This document shows positions 22,386 through 30,877 of a stretch of 64,000 nucleotides of DNA, piece by piece. The stretch is from Pseudomonadota bacterium (GTDB taxonomy: Bacteria; Pseudomonadota; Gammaproteobacteria; Steroidobacterales; Steroidobacteraceae), in NCBI GenBank assembly GCA_018241445.1, contig JAFEDT010000006.1:248001-312000 (forward strand). Reading direction: 5' to 3'. Each line of letters starts with the position of its first letter. Position 1 is the stretch's first letter. A model generated the notes under the pieces. It was given only the letters and a program-made list of their open reading frames with translations. It was not told the DNA's origin and searched no databases. The position numbers and the translations under genes are program-made.

Positions 22386-23810
22386 TCAACCGGCCGGGGC
22401 CGTGTAACCGCCGCCCAGCGCGCGCACCAGGTCGATGCTGAAGTTCAGCCGCTGCGCCTGCAGCTGGGCGGCGAGGCCCTTGGCCGTCAGCACCTGGTTC
22501 TCGCTCGACAGGACGCTCAGATAGTTGTCCAGCCCGGCGCGATAGCGCTGCGTAGTCAGGTCATACGAACTCTGCGCTGCCTCCAGGGCCAGGACCTGCT
22601 CGCTACTCTCGCGCTCCAGCGCCTGCCAGTGCGCCACCACGTCCGCAACCTCACGCACCGCGTCCAGCAGGGTCTGGTTGTACAGGCTGACCGATGCGTC
22701 GCGCTGCGCCTGCTGGGCGTAGAGATTGCCGGTCAACTGGCGGCGGTTGAACACCGGCAGGCTGAGCGCCGGCGTCGCTCCGAAGATCCGCGCCGAAGTC
22801 TTGAACAGCTCCGACAGCCCGATGCTCTGCAGTCCGGCGAAGGCGGTCAGGTTGACGTCGGGATAGAAACTGGCCTCGGCGGCCTTGATACCCTGCGAGG
22901 CCGCCTCCACCTGCGCACGCGCCGCCACGATGTCAGGCCGGCGCGCCAGCAGGTCCGATGGCAGCAACGCCGGCAGCCCCAGTTGCGTCGGCGCCCGCAG
23001 TTGCGGCCGCTGCAGCTGCCGGCCGCGATCAGGGCCCGCCGCCACCAGGTCGGCGATCTGGTTGCGCACCAGTTCGATGTTGCCTTCGACGAAGGCGACG
23101 CCGGCGCGCGTGAGCGCGAGGGTGCCCTCCGACTGCTTGACGCGCGCGGCGTTTTCCAGCCCTGCATCGACCCGCTGCCGGGTCAGGTCGCGGATCGCCG
23201 TCGACTGCTTGAGCTGGTCATTGACGACGTCCAGCAGTGCGTAGTTCAGGTCCAGCTGCACGTAGGCGCGCACCACCGCGACCGCCAACGCCAGGCGCGC
23301 CGCGGCCTGGTCGGCCTGCGCCGCGGCCACTGCGGCGCCGCTCTGGGCGATCAGCGCGCGGTTGCGCCCCCAGAAATCCAGGTCGTACTGCAGGTCCAGC
23401 GCCACGCGGCCGTCGGTCTGCCAGCTGCCGGCGTACGGCGGCGGGTACAGGCCATGTTCCGGGAAGCGCTGGCGCGTAACCTGCGCATCGGCGCTCGCCT
23501 GCGGCAGCCGCAGCGCGCCGGCGGCCAGCGCCCTTCCCTGGGCGGCCCGCAGCCGCGCTTGCGCCAGCGCCAGCGATGGGCTGCCGGCGAGCGCGGCATC
23601 GACCAGCGCGTCGAGCTGCGGATCGCCGTAAGCGCGCCACCAGCCGTCCGCGGGCGCAGGCGCGTTCGCCGCCGTGGCCCCGGCCAGAGTCTGTTCGCTA
23701 CGCAGATCCTGCGCCTGCAGCTGTGGTGTGGGGCGCCAGCCGCCGCGGTCAACGCAGCCCGCGAGCGCCAGGCCGGCCGCAACGGTCAGAAGAGAGATGC
23801 GCAGGTTCAT
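22386..23810 (-). CDS. NodT-family outer-membrane efflux lipoprotein
   Basis: A 474-residue TolC/OprM-type channel. The N-terminus is a lipoprotein signal: RISLLTVAAGLALAGC, with lipidated Cys at ~19. Two TolC repeats follow, with the typical WWRAYGDPQLDALVDAAL, LARRPDIVAAR and LLDAVREVADVVAHW segments. It completes the tripartite pump with the EmrA- and EmrB-like proteins. Its start overlaps the marR-type stop by 4 bases (ATGA type), and its end overlaps the adaptor frame. Confidence 0.93.
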   Translation of the reverse strand: MNLRISLLTVAAGLALAGCVDRGGWRPTPQLQAQDLRSEQTLAGATAANAPAPADGWWRAYGDPQLDALVDAALAGSPSLALAQARLRAAQGRALAAGALRLPQASADAQVTRQRFPEHGLYPPPYAGSWQTDGRVALDLQYDLDFWGRNRALIAQSGAAVAAAQADQAAARLALAVAVVRAYVQLDLNYALLDVVNDQLKQSTAIRDLTRQRVDAGLENAARVKQSEGTLALTRAGVAFVEGNIELVRNQIADLVAAGPDRGRQLQRPQLRAPTQLGLPALLPSDLLARRPDIVAARAQVEAASQGIKAAEASFYPDVNLTAFAGLQSIGLSELFKTSARIFGATPALSLPVFNRRQLTGNLYAQQAQRDASVSLYNQTLLDAVREVADVVAHWQALERESSEQVLALEAAQSSYDLTTQRYRAGLDNYLSVLSSENQVLTAKGLAAQLQAQRLNFSIDLVRALGGGYTAPAG

Positions 23811-24400
23811 GAGGAAGTGTCCGGGTGGTCGGGAGGATTGTCGCCACGGCCGGTGCCGTTGGCGATCATCCGGGAGAGGTAGTTCTTCAGGGTGGCAATC
23901 TCCGCCGGCTGGAATCCCCCGAGGTGCATATCCATGATGCGTTCGCCGGCCGCGCTCAGTCGCGGCAGCAGCCGCCGGCCCGCGGGGGCGAGGTGCAGCA
24001 ACACCCGGCGGCGGTCGGCGCGCGAACGCTCACGCCGCAGCAGTCCGCGCGCTTCGAGCCGGTCGAGGATGCGGGTCATGGCGCCGGTGTCGTAACCGAG
24101 GCTGCGGCACAGTTCCGCGGCGGTACGCGCCCCGCCCCGCTGCAGGTTCTTGAGCGCCATGAAGTGCATGCTGCTCAGTCCGAACGGCAGCAGCTGCGCG
24201 TCCAGGCGCGCGATCATCGATGAGCGCGCCCGCCCCATGAGCTGGCCCACGCTCAGCCCCTCCAGCGAATCGGGCGGCGCGCCTTTGCGCGGCGCGGCAA
24301 CGGGGGCGCGGCCGGCGGCGCGCCGGCGGGCCGGGGCGGCGCCGCGGAGGCGGGCTGCAGGAACTCTGTGGCGAGGCAGGGACATGGGACCAGGGGTCAT
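23807..24400 (-). CDS. MarR family repressor of the efflux operon
   Basis: A ~197-residue winged-helix regulator. An unusual 45-residue Arg/Ala/Pro-rich N-terminal extension precedes the MarR core (VGQLMGRARSSMIARLDAQLLPFGLSSMHF). The DNA-binding part reads RTAAELCRSLGYDTGAMTRILDRLEARGLLRRERSRADRR, where DTGAMTRILDRLE is the recognition helix and RADRR the wing. It heads the operon and probably represses it through the palindrome at 24430-24448. ATG 24400 (MTPGPMSLPRHR) is chosen because the predicted -10 box is 27 bases upstream; longer frames would run through the promoter. Confidence 0.9.
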   Translation of the reverse strand: MTPGPMSLPRHRVPAARLRGAAPARRRAAGRAPVAAPRKGAPPDSLEGLSVGQLMGRARSSMIARLDAQLLPFGLSSMHFMALKNLQRGGARTAAELCRSLGYDTGAMTRILDRLEARGLLRRERSRADRRRVLLHLAPAGRRLLPRLSAAGERIMDMHLGGFQPAEIATLKNYLSRMIANGTGRGDNPPDHPDTSS

Positions 24401-24426
24401 GACGGCGCATGCAGTAACTGCCTTAG

Positions 24427-24455
24427 ATGATACTGCCTGGGCAAGTATTTGTCCA
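24427..24455 (-). promoter_or_regulatory. promoter with overlapping MarR-type operator
   Basis: On the minus strand a -35 TGGACA (24455-24450) and -10 TATCAT (24432-24427) are separated by exactly 17 bases. The spacer and -10 carry an imperfect inverted repeat ATACTTGCC-C-AGGCAGTAT (24430-24448) whose outer five bases on each side pair perfectly. This is the layout expected for autorepression by the marR-type gene 27 bases downstream. Confidence 0.65.
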
Positions 24456-24553
24456 GCACACGGCATTACCGACAGGCACTTAGGCGGCACGCGCCCCGGT
24501 GGGTGACCCAGGGGGCCCGTGCACCCCCGCGGTCGGGCCGGCCCGTGCACCCT

Positions 24554-24565
24554 TGCCCATGGGCA
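24554..24565. promoter_or_regulatory. 12-bp perfect palindrome TGCCCATGGGCA
   Basis: A perfect palindrome lies 103 bases upstream of the M20 hydrolase gene in the 267-base divergent gap between it and the marR-type gene. It shares TTGCCCA and GGCA with the operator at 24430-24448, so it might be a second site for the same repressor. Nearby, CCCGTGCACCC occurs twice (about 24507 and 24542). The rest of the gap shows no gene. Confidence 0.3.
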
Positions 24566-24667
24566 GGCAAAATAGCCCGGAACCGAAGGGACTCACGAGG
24601 AGCCCGCCGGCGGATGACCGGTTTGCAGGAGCTGCGTGCGCACGCGGTCCGGATTGGGAGCCCACTG

Positions 24668-25936
24668 ATGAACACACCATCAACGGATGCCTGCGGCGCA
24701 GTCCTGAAGAATCTCCCCGGCCTGCTGCCGGATCTGGAAGCGCTTTACAAGGATATCCACGCGCACCCGGAACTGTCGATGCAGGAGACGCGCACGGCTG
24801 ATCTTGCCGCGACGCGTCTGCGCACGAGCGGCTGCGAGGTAACGACCGGCATAGGCAAGACCGGCGTCGTGGGCCTGCTACGCAACGGCGAAGGTCCCAC
24901 CGTCATGCTGCGTGCCGACATGGACGCCCTGCCCATCCGGGAAGACAGCGGCGTCGACTATGCCAGCGTAGCGACGGCGACCGATGCGGCGGGGCGGACG
25001 ACACCGGTAGCGCACGCCTGCGGCCATGACTTTCACGTGGCATGGCTGACGGGGGCGACATCACTGCTTGCGCGGCAACGCGACAGCTGGCGCGGCACGG
25101 TGATGGCAGTATTCCAGCCGGGTGAGGAGACGGCGCAGGGTGCGCAGGCGATGATCGACGACGGGCTTTTCAAGCGCTTCTCCAAGCCCGACGTCGTGCT
25201 GGGTCAGCATGTAATGGTCTGGCCCGCCGGTACCGTGGCCGGCAGCGCCGGCCCGATCACCTCCGCCGCCGACAGCCTGCAGATCCGCATCTTCGGGCGC
25301 GGTGCGCACGGATCAATGCCGCAGGCGAGCATCGATCCGGTCATCATGGCCGCGGCCATCGTCCTGCGGCTGCAGACCATCGTGTCGCGCGAGATCGCCG
25401 CCAGCGACGCCGCGGTCGTGACCGTCGGCGTGCTGCAGGCGGGCACCAAGGAAAACGTGATTCCGGACGAAGCCCTCATCAAGCTGAACGTCCGCACCTT
25501 CGACGAGGGAGTTCGCAAGCACGTGCTCGGGGCGATCGAGCGGATCGTCAACGCCGAGGCGGCCGCCTCTGGCGCTCCGCGTGCGCCGCAGATTACCCCG
25601 CTCGATCGTTATCCCCTCAACGTCAACGACAAGGCGGCCAGCGATCGCGTCGCGCAGGCGCTGCGCGGACACTTCGGCGCAGACCGCGTCAGCCACACGG
25701 GGCCGGCGCCTGCCAGCGAGGACTTCGGCTGCTTCGGGACACAGTGGCACGCGCCGTCGGTGTACTGGTTTGTCGGGGGCACCGACCCCGGGTTGTACGC
25801 CAAGGCCAAGGCGCAGGGGCGGATCAACGACCTGCCGGTCAATCACAGCCCGAAGTTTGCACCCGTGATCCATCCCACCCTGGAAACGGGCGTCGAGGCA
25901 ATGGTCGCCGCTGCGCTCGCCTGGCTGGCGAAATAG
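24668..25936 (+). CDS. M20D family amidohydrolase
   Basis: A 422-residue dinuclear metallohydrolase resembling hippurate/N-acyl amino acid amidohydrolases (AbgA/HipO type). Metal-site motifs are intact: ADMDALPI, AHACGHDFH (Cys and His), QPGEETAQGA (Glu pair) and VLGQHV. The dimerisation domain begins near RIFGRGAHGSMP, and the C-terminal ligand region is NHSPKFAP. ATG at 24668 is preceded by GGGAG at 8-9 bases; the frame is open upstream to 24449 but that part is not family-like. No signal peptide, so it is probably cytosolic. It is followed after 16 bases by a TRIC-family gene. Confidence 0.92.
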   Translation: MNTPSTDACGAVLKNLPGLLPDLEALYKDIHAHPELSMQETRTADLAATRLRTSGCEVTTGIGKTGVVGLLRNGEGPTVMLRADMDALPIREDSGVDYASVATATDAAGRTTPVAHACGHDFHVAWLTGATSLLARQRDSWRGTVMAVFQPGEETAQGAQAMIDDGLFKRFSKPDVVLGQHVMVWPAGTVAGSAGPITSAADSLQIRIFGRGAHGSMPQASIDPVIMAAAIVLRLQTIVSREIAASDAAVVTVGVLQAGTKENVIPDEALIKLNVRTFDEGVRKHVLGAIERIVNAEAAASGAPRAPQITPLDRYPLNVNDKAASDRVAQALRGHFGADRVSHTGPAPASEDFGCFGTQWHAPSVYWFVGGTDPGLYAKAKAQGRINDLPVNHSPKFAPVIHPTLETGVEAMVAAALAWLAK

Positions 25937-25952
25937 CACAGGCCCGCTGGCA

Positions 25953-26609
25953 TTGCATAACCTGCATCTCAAACACCAGCTGATTCATGACCTGCTGCTG
26001 GTCTTCGATCTCACAGGCACCTTCGTGTTCGCGATCAGCGGCGCGATGCTGGGGGTGCAGCGCCGCCTCGATATTTTCGGGGTCCTGGTGTTGTCCTTCG
26101 CGGCCTCCAGCGCGGGTGGCATCGTGCGCGACCTGCTGATCGGTGCGGTCCCGCCTGCCGCGATCAGCGACTGGCGCTATGTTGCGGTTTCGGTCGCCGC
26201 CGGGCTCCTGGCATTCGGCAGCTATCCGCTATTCGCGCGCCTGCGCTCGCAAATACTGATCTTCGATGCCGCCGGGCTGGCGCTGTTCGCCGTGGCAGGC
26301 GCCACCAAGGCGGTTGCCCACGGCCTGAATCCGTTGATGGCCGCCCTGCTGGGCATGCTGACGGGCGTCGGCGGGGGCATAGCGCGCGACCTGCTGGTCG
26401 CCCGGACGCCCGCCGTGCTGCAAAGTGATCTCTACGCCGTCGCCGCGCTCGTGGGCGCCGGGCTCGTCGTCCTCGGCAGTTTTCTTGGCTGGCCGGTCGT
26501 TCCAACCACCCTGGTGGCCGCCGGTGTGTGCTTCGGCCTGCGCATGCTGGCCATACACTATCACTGGAACCTGCCGACAGCGCACCCGCCTGACAGCGAG
26601 CAAACGTAG
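25953..26609 (+). CDS. TRIC/UPF0126 family membrane protein
   Basis: A 218-residue protein with about seven helices forming two repeated UPF0126 units, as in trimeric intracellular cation channels. The repeats are visible as DLTGTFVFAISGAMLGVQRRLDIFG with GGIVRDLLIG, and DAAGLALFAVAGATKAV with GGGIARDLLV. It may conduct monovalent cations; some bacterial members are linked to glycine uptake. The only sensible start is a TTG at 25953, since no ATG or GTG occurs before the first helix. Spacing suggests cotranscription with the M20 gene. Confidence 0.85.
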   Translation: MHNLHLKHQLIHDLLLVFDLTGTFVFAISGAMLGVQRRLDIFGVLVLSFAASSAGGIVRDLLIGAVPPAAISDWRYVAVSVAAGLLAFGSYPLFARLRSQILIFDAAGLALFAVAGATKAVAHGLNPLMAALLGMLTGVGGGIARDLLVARTPAVLQSDLYAVAALVGAGLVVLGSFLGWPVVPTTLVAAGVCFGLRMLAIHYHWNLPTAHPPDSEQT

Positions 26610-26641
26610 CGCTCGTCCCGTGCCGTGGGCCAGCGCCCAAC

Positions 26642-27256
26642 CTAGTATCCCACCGTGAATCTGCGGCGGCGATGGGCGGGGTGCTCGAGCTCATCGACCA
26701 TGGCGATGGCGAAGTCTTCCATGGAGATGTGGCTCTTGCCGGCGGCGTCGGTCAGCAACTGATCGCCGCCCAGGCGAAATTTCCCGGTGCGCGTACCCGG
26801 CGCGAAGTCAGCGGACGGCGACAGGAAAGTCCAGTCGAGATCGGGATCATCTCTGAGCGCCTGCAGGAACCGGGAGCCGGCCAGCGCCTCGGGCTTGAAC
26901 ACCTCGGGAAAGCCCGCCGTCGTCACCAGCGCCTTGCCAGGCGCGACTTCCAGACTGCCGGCTCCCCCCACGACCAGGAGGCGGGGAACCCCCGCGGCCT
27001 TGATCGCGGATATGAGGGCGTGCGGGTCGGAGGAGACGAAGCGCGTGGCGCTCATGACCGCGTCGTGCCCCTTGAGCGCGCTCGCCAGCGCAGCCGGGTC
27101 AGTCGCGTCGGCCGCGACATACGTCAGACCCGCGCGGTGGGTGTCATCCGATGGCAGGTGCAGCGCCACGCCTGTCACGGTGTGGCCGCGGGACAAAAGC
27201 TCCGTCGCGAGCCTAGACCCGACCCGGCCGGTGGCGCCAATCACTGCAACACGCAT
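26642..27256 (-). CDS. NAD(P)H-binding atypical SDR (YwnB-like)
   Basis: A 204-residue Rossmann protein. MRVAVIGATGRVGSRLATELLSRGH holds the GxxGxxG dinucleotide motif of atypical SDRs (NmrA/NAD(P)H-binding clan). ADATDPAALASALKGHDAVMSAT and LLVVGGAGSLEVAPG are typical of YwnB/YwnB-like proteins that sense or reduce with NAD(P)H. No catalytic YxxxK is expected in this group. It converges on the TRIC gene and lies 24 bases after the GH79-like gene start-to-stop unit upstream (same strand order: GH79 lies downstream of it). Function unknown. Confidence 0.85.
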   Translation of the reverse strand: MRVAVIGATGRVGSRLATELLSRGHTVTGVALHLPSDDTHRAGLTYVAADATDPAALASALKGHDAVMSATRFVSSDPHALISAIKAAGVPRLLVVGGAGSLEVAPGKALVTTAGFPEVFKPEALAGSRFLQALRDDPDLDWTFLSPSADFAPGTRTGKFRLGGDQLLTDAAGKSHISMEDFAIAMVDELEHPAHRRRRFTVGY

Positions 27257-27280
27257 TGGAATACCTCCACCATAGCGGCG

Positions 27281-28936
27281 CTAGCTCCCCGCGCACGCAG
27301 GATCGGACGCCCCGGCAATCGCCAGGAACGTGATGGTGGCGGGCGCAAATTGAACAGTACCTGCCGCCATGGCGCGCCCGTCAATCCTGGGCAGGGCGTC
27401 GTTCGGGCCGAGCCGCAGCGGCTTGCCGTTCAGCATCACCTGGCCCGAATCAACCGGGTTGCCAGAGAGCGTATAGCGCAGGCTGGCGTTGGGCAGATCG
27501 ACCGAACTCGTGGCACTGCGACTGTTGTTGATTGCCAGCAGCGCGACCCCGCCCGGATGCCCGCGCAGGCACTGCGCATAGAGGTGCAGGCCTTCGCGGG
27601 AGGGGCCGGCGTCGAGCACGACGGTCCCCATCAACCGGCGCCACAGCAGCGCCCCCCAGTAGTCGGGCCTGGGCTGGTAGGTGTGCTCGTCCAGCAACCC
27701 GTAATCGCTCGACGCCAGCGTGTTGTGAATGACGACCTTCACATCCTGTCGCGCCAGCCGGCCGAGCTGGTCGAGGTAGCGGAAAGTGTCGAGGAAGGTG
27801 GCGCCCCAGGGGTTGCCGCCGCAGGCGGCGTCCGCGGTCTCCGTGTTCCAGAACGGTTTGCCGGGCATGTGCTTGTCGCGCACGGCGCGGTAGAAGGCCA
27901 GCGTCCGGTCCGTGCGTCCGAGCCAATCTTCGGAAAGGGCATCCGCGGCGCTGGTCTGGTGTCCCATGGCCGCGCAACGCTGCGAGACCGCGCCGTAATG
28001 GTGATAGGAGAAGGCGTCGGCGTCGCCGGTCGAGGCAGCGAGGTCCGCAGCGTGCAGCACCTGCATGTCTCCGTACCCGCCACTGGCGACGGACCAGGGA
28101 GCATCGGCCTCGCCGACGGATCCGGGACCGAGGAGCTTCGTCGCCGGATGCTCCTTGCGCATGAAAGCGTCGAACACCCGGAAGTCACGGCCAAACGCCG
28201 CCGCATCGTAGCCCTTGGGCGCGCCCCCCATCGAGGCCATGGTGGGTTCGTTGAAGTATTCGGCTGCCGCTATCGTGCCGCCGTGCGCCACCGTGAAGGC
28301 GAGCCAGCGGCGGGCCTGATCGGGCCGCCATACTCCATCGGCGCCGCGTGTGCCCACACCGTTGGGGACGGAAGTGACGATCGGCGCATCGACCGCGCGG
28401 GAGAAGGTGATGACCCCCAACCATTGGCGGTGCGTGAGAACACCGCCGTACCCCTCCGGAGGGGACTTCGGCGGCGTGTCGGTGTCGGCGAACCAGGTCG
28501 TGTTGGCCCAGGTTCCGCTGACACGCATGTACGCCGGGCCGAGAGCGCGGGCCAGCTTGCGCAGGCGCGGGTTGCTGAGGTTGATCGGCGGCCGGTATTC
28601 GTAAAGGTCGGGATTCATGCCCGCAGGCGCGGCGGCGCCACTCTCAGTCGCGGCAGCGGCGGCGGGCGCGCCGGCGTGGCCCGAGGCCTTTGCCGGCGTT
28701 TTTTGAATGTCCTTGTAGGGTTTCCAGAAGCGCCCGCCGGTCACTTCCAGCATCTCGACGTTGTAGGATTGGTAGCGCGCGTCGACGGTGCCGATCCTGG
28801 GGAAGGTCGCGGGCGAAAGTGGCGCCGCCTCGAGCGAGCCTGCCGCGGCGAGTCCAAGCGCCAGGGTTGCCAGGTGGAAGCAGGTGCTGGTCCCCATGCG
28901 GCGCCTGCTCGCTGTCGAATTGACTGGAGTATCCAT
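27281..28936 (-). CDS. GH79-like (heparanase clan) glycoside hydrolase, secreted
   Basis: A 551-residue protein with an N-terminal signal (TCFHLATLALGLAAAGSLEA, cleavage near residue 37) and a TIM-barrel glycosidase resembling heparanase/beta-glucuronidase family 79. The acid/base motif is AAAEYFNEPTMASMGG with Glu at ~230; the nucleophile motif is FWNTETADAACGGNPWGATFLDTF with Glu at ~366. Both match the pattern and spacing expected of GH-A clan retaining enzymes. A C-terminal beta domain (~450-551) follows. A low-complexity Ala/Gly insert (~85-105) interrupts the early barrel. ATG 28936 has GGAGGCGGGG upstream; ATG 28897 directly before the signal is an alternative. Likely substrate: a uronic-acid-containing glycan. 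Confidence 0.8.
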   Translation of the reverse strand: MDTPVNSTASRRRMGTSTCFHLATLALGLAAAGSLEAAPLSPATFPRIGTVDARYQSYNVEMLEVTGGRFWKPYKDIQKTPAKASGHAGAPAAAAATESGAAAPAGMNPDLYEYRPPINLSNPRLRKLARALGPAYMRVSGTWANTTWFADTDTPPKSPPEGYGGVLTHRQWLGVITFSRAVDAPIVTSVPNGVGTRGADGVWRPDQARRWLAFTVAHGGTIAAAEYFNEPTMASMGGAPKGYDAAAFGRDFRVFDAFMRKEHPATKLLGPGSVGEADAPWSVASGGYGDMQVLHAADLAASTGDADAFSYHHYGAVSQRCAAMGHQTSAADALSEDWLGRTDRTLAFYRAVRDKHMPGKPFWNTETADAACGGNPWGATFLDTFRYLDQLGRLARQDVKVVIHNTLASSDYGLLDEHTYQPRPDYWGALLWRRLMGTVVLDAGPSREGLHLYAQCLRGHPGGVALLAINNSRSATSSVDLPNASLRYTLSGNPVDSGQVMLNGKPLRLGPNDALPRIDGRAMAAGTVQFAPATITFLAIAGASDPACAGS

Positions 28937-29117
28937 TCCCCGCCTCCGCCACAGTGCTGCGCGGCGCTGGAAACTGTCGCGCGGCGCCACTATCCGCCTT
29001 TTCGTCATCGACTGCGAACGGACCACTGCGGGCGACCCTCAGGGTTAGCTTCTCGATTGGCTGAGTGGTCTTTCGGCGATTGAAGTGAACACGATCAATG
29101 GCGGAGCCGCACACGGT

Positions 29118-29210
29118 GATGAGGCGTGAGCCTGCGTGTTCGATTACGTCGAACGGTTCTACAATCCCGGACGGAACCCCGACAACGGACAACCGGAGCC
29201 CGCGGAGCAC
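29118..29210 (+). pseudogene. IS3-family transposase OrfB C-terminal relic
   Basis: In one frame the DNA reads GDEA-stop-ACVFDYVERFYNP, then GRNPDNGQPEPAEH. This matches the C-terminal end of IS3-group transposases (TRDEAR-AVFDYIERFYNP-RRH-NG-LSP-AE), with an in-frame TGA where Arg is expected. Upstream sequence in the same frame no longer resembles a transposase and no terminal repeats are seen, so this is a short decayed remnant. The rest of the 374-base gap between the GH79 gene and the tRNA (28937-29310) shows nothing else. Confidence 0.6.
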
Positions 29211-29310
29211 CCATGTGCCTGGAGGATCGTGAGCGAATCGGCGAATGGTAAGAGTCCGTCAGCGGGCGCCATCGAAAAAGCGGCGATTCAGTCTAAGTCG
29301 TTGTTTTTAT

Positions 29311-29387
29311 TGGCGCGCCCGGAGAGATTCGAACTCCCGACCTCCTGGTTCGTAGCCAGGCGCTCTATCCAACTGAGCTACGGGCGC
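29311..29387 (-). tRNA. tRNA-Arg (anticodon ACG), CCA encoded
   Basis: The minus strand folds as a complete cloverleaf: acceptor GCGCCCG/CGGGCGC, D-loop AGCTCAGTTGGATAGAGC, anticodon arm CCTGG-CTACGAA-CCAGG with anticodon ACG, T-arm GTTCGAATC, discriminator G and encoded CCA at 29311-29313. ACG becomes ICG by TadA editing and reads CGU/CGC/CGA. The 3' end points to the IS3 relic. Confidence 0.96.
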
Positions 29388-29431
29388 ACCCTGAAAGGGG
29401 CGCGCATCCTACCACAGCCCGTGCGAGCACA

Positions 29432-30790
29432 ATGACGGACCAATGGGGCGAGCGCATGCCGCGCTCGGTGGGGTTCCTGCAGACCGTGGCGGTCTCGGTC
29501 GGGATCACCATCGGCAGCGGCATCTTCCGGGTCCCGGCCACGGTCGCAGGCCAGCTCCAGGCGCCGGGCCTCATCGTCGTGTGCTGGATCCTGGGCGGGA
29601 TCATCGCGCTGTGCGGTGCCCTGTCGGTGGCCGAACTGGCCGGCGCACTGCCACGCTCCGGTGGCATATTCGCGTGGCTGCTGGAAGCCTATGGACCCCT
29701 GCCCGCCTTCCTGTTCGGCTGGACCGAGCTGGTGGTGGTGCGCGCGGCGGCATTGGGAGCCACCGCCACGATCTTCGCCGAATACCTGGGATATTTCGTG
29801 CCGCTGCAGCCGCAGCAGGTGCGCTACACCGCCGCCTCAGCCATCGTGTTGATCGGGGTCATCAACTACTTCGGCGTGCAGCGCGCCGCCGCGGTGCTGA
29901 GTGCTACCACGACGGTCAAATACGCGGTGCTGGTGCTGCTGGGCGCGCTGGCCTTCACCGCCGTCGGCGGCAGCGCCCGGCATTTCCTGCCGGCGTTCAC
30001 TGCCGCGCCTCCCCTGACGACACTGTCCCTGCTGGCCACCGCCCTGATCCCGGTGCTGTGGGCGTACGACGGCTGGGCGGACCCCGCCAGCATGGGCGGC
30101 GAGGTGCGCGATCCGCAGCGCACCCTGCCACGGGCGCTGATCACGGGCGCCGCATGCGTGCTGGCGGTCTACCTGCTGGTCAATGTCGGCTTCATGTACG
30201 CGCTGTCCCCCTCGCAGATGGCGCAGTCGCGGCTGATCGCCACGACGGTGATGCAGCAGGTGCCGCTCTTGGCCGGCTACGGGACCGCCTTCGTCGCCGC
30301 GGCGGTGGTGATCTCGGCTTTCAGCGGGCTGAATGCCTCGATGATGACCGGCTCTCGGATATTCTTCGCCATGGGCGACCGCGGCCTGTTCTTCCGCGCC
30401 GTGGCGCGCGTGTCGCCGCGTTTCGCTACTCCCTCCCTTGCCATCGTACTTGCCACCGTACTGGGCGTGGCCTACGTGCTGGCGAACGATTTCGCGCAGC
30501 TGGCCGACAAGTTCATCCTGGGGATCTGGCCCTTCTACGCGCTGGTCATCGCGGCGGTCTTCGTCCTGCGGCGCACGCATCCGCAGCTGCCGCGGCCGTA
30601 TCGTGTCTGGGGCTATCCACTGGTGCCACTGGTCTTCATGTTGGCCTCGCTGCTGTTGATGGCCAACGCGCTGGTGACGCGGCCGGGGGAAGCGGGCCTT
30701 ACCGTGCTGATCACCCTCATCGGAATCCCTGTCTACTGGCTCAGCCGCCGCGCAGGCATGCTGGGCGGGGCGGCAATGTCGCGGCAGTAA
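29432..30790 (+). CDS. APC superfamily amino acid permease
   Basis: A 452-residue, 12-helix transporter. The first helix carries the substrate-site motif VSVGITIGSGIFRVPATVAG (GSGIF), and helix 6 ALIPVLWAYDGWADPASMGGEVRDPQRTLPRAL is the consensus amphipathic region of the LAT/APC group. It resembles serine/threonine or broad amino acid exchangers (SteT-like). ATG 29432 is used; ATG 29456 with GGGGCGAG in front would remove eight residues. It begins 44 bases from the tRNA 5' end and is followed by the Tet-like pump gene after 87 bases. Confidence 0.9.
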   Translation: MTDQWGERMPRSVGFLQTVAVSVGITIGSGIFRVPATVAGQLQAPGLIVVCWILGGIIALCGALSVAELAGALPRSGGIFAWLLEAYGPLPAFLFGWTELVVVRAAALGATATIFAEYLGYFVPLQPQQVRYTAASAIVLIGVINYFGVQRAAAVLSATTTVKYAVLVLLGALAFTAVGGSARHFLPAFTAAPPLTTLSLLATALIPVLWAYDGWADPASMGGEVRDPQRTLPRALITGAACVLAVYLLVNVGFMYALSPSQMAQSRLIATTVMQQVPLLAGYGTAFVAAAVVISAFSGLNASMMTGSRIFFAMGDRGLFFRAVARVSPRFATPSLAIVLATVLGVAYVLANDFAQLADKFILGIWPFYALVIAAVFVLRRTHPQLPRPYRVWGYPLVPLVFMLASLLLMANALVTRPGEAGLTVLITLIGIPVYWLSRRAGMLGGAAMSRQ

Positions 30791-30877
30791 CTGCCGCCGC
30801 CGCACCGCGCGGCGGGCAGGTGCGGCGGGCACTCCTGTAAGATGGCGCGCTCGCAGCTTCGTAAGGATCCGCCGCGG

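Noticed and set aside
29311..29387. tRNA-Arg as attachment site of an integrated element
   Set aside because: No integrase and no second copy of the tRNA 3' end was found in the window; only an IS3 relic lies nearby.
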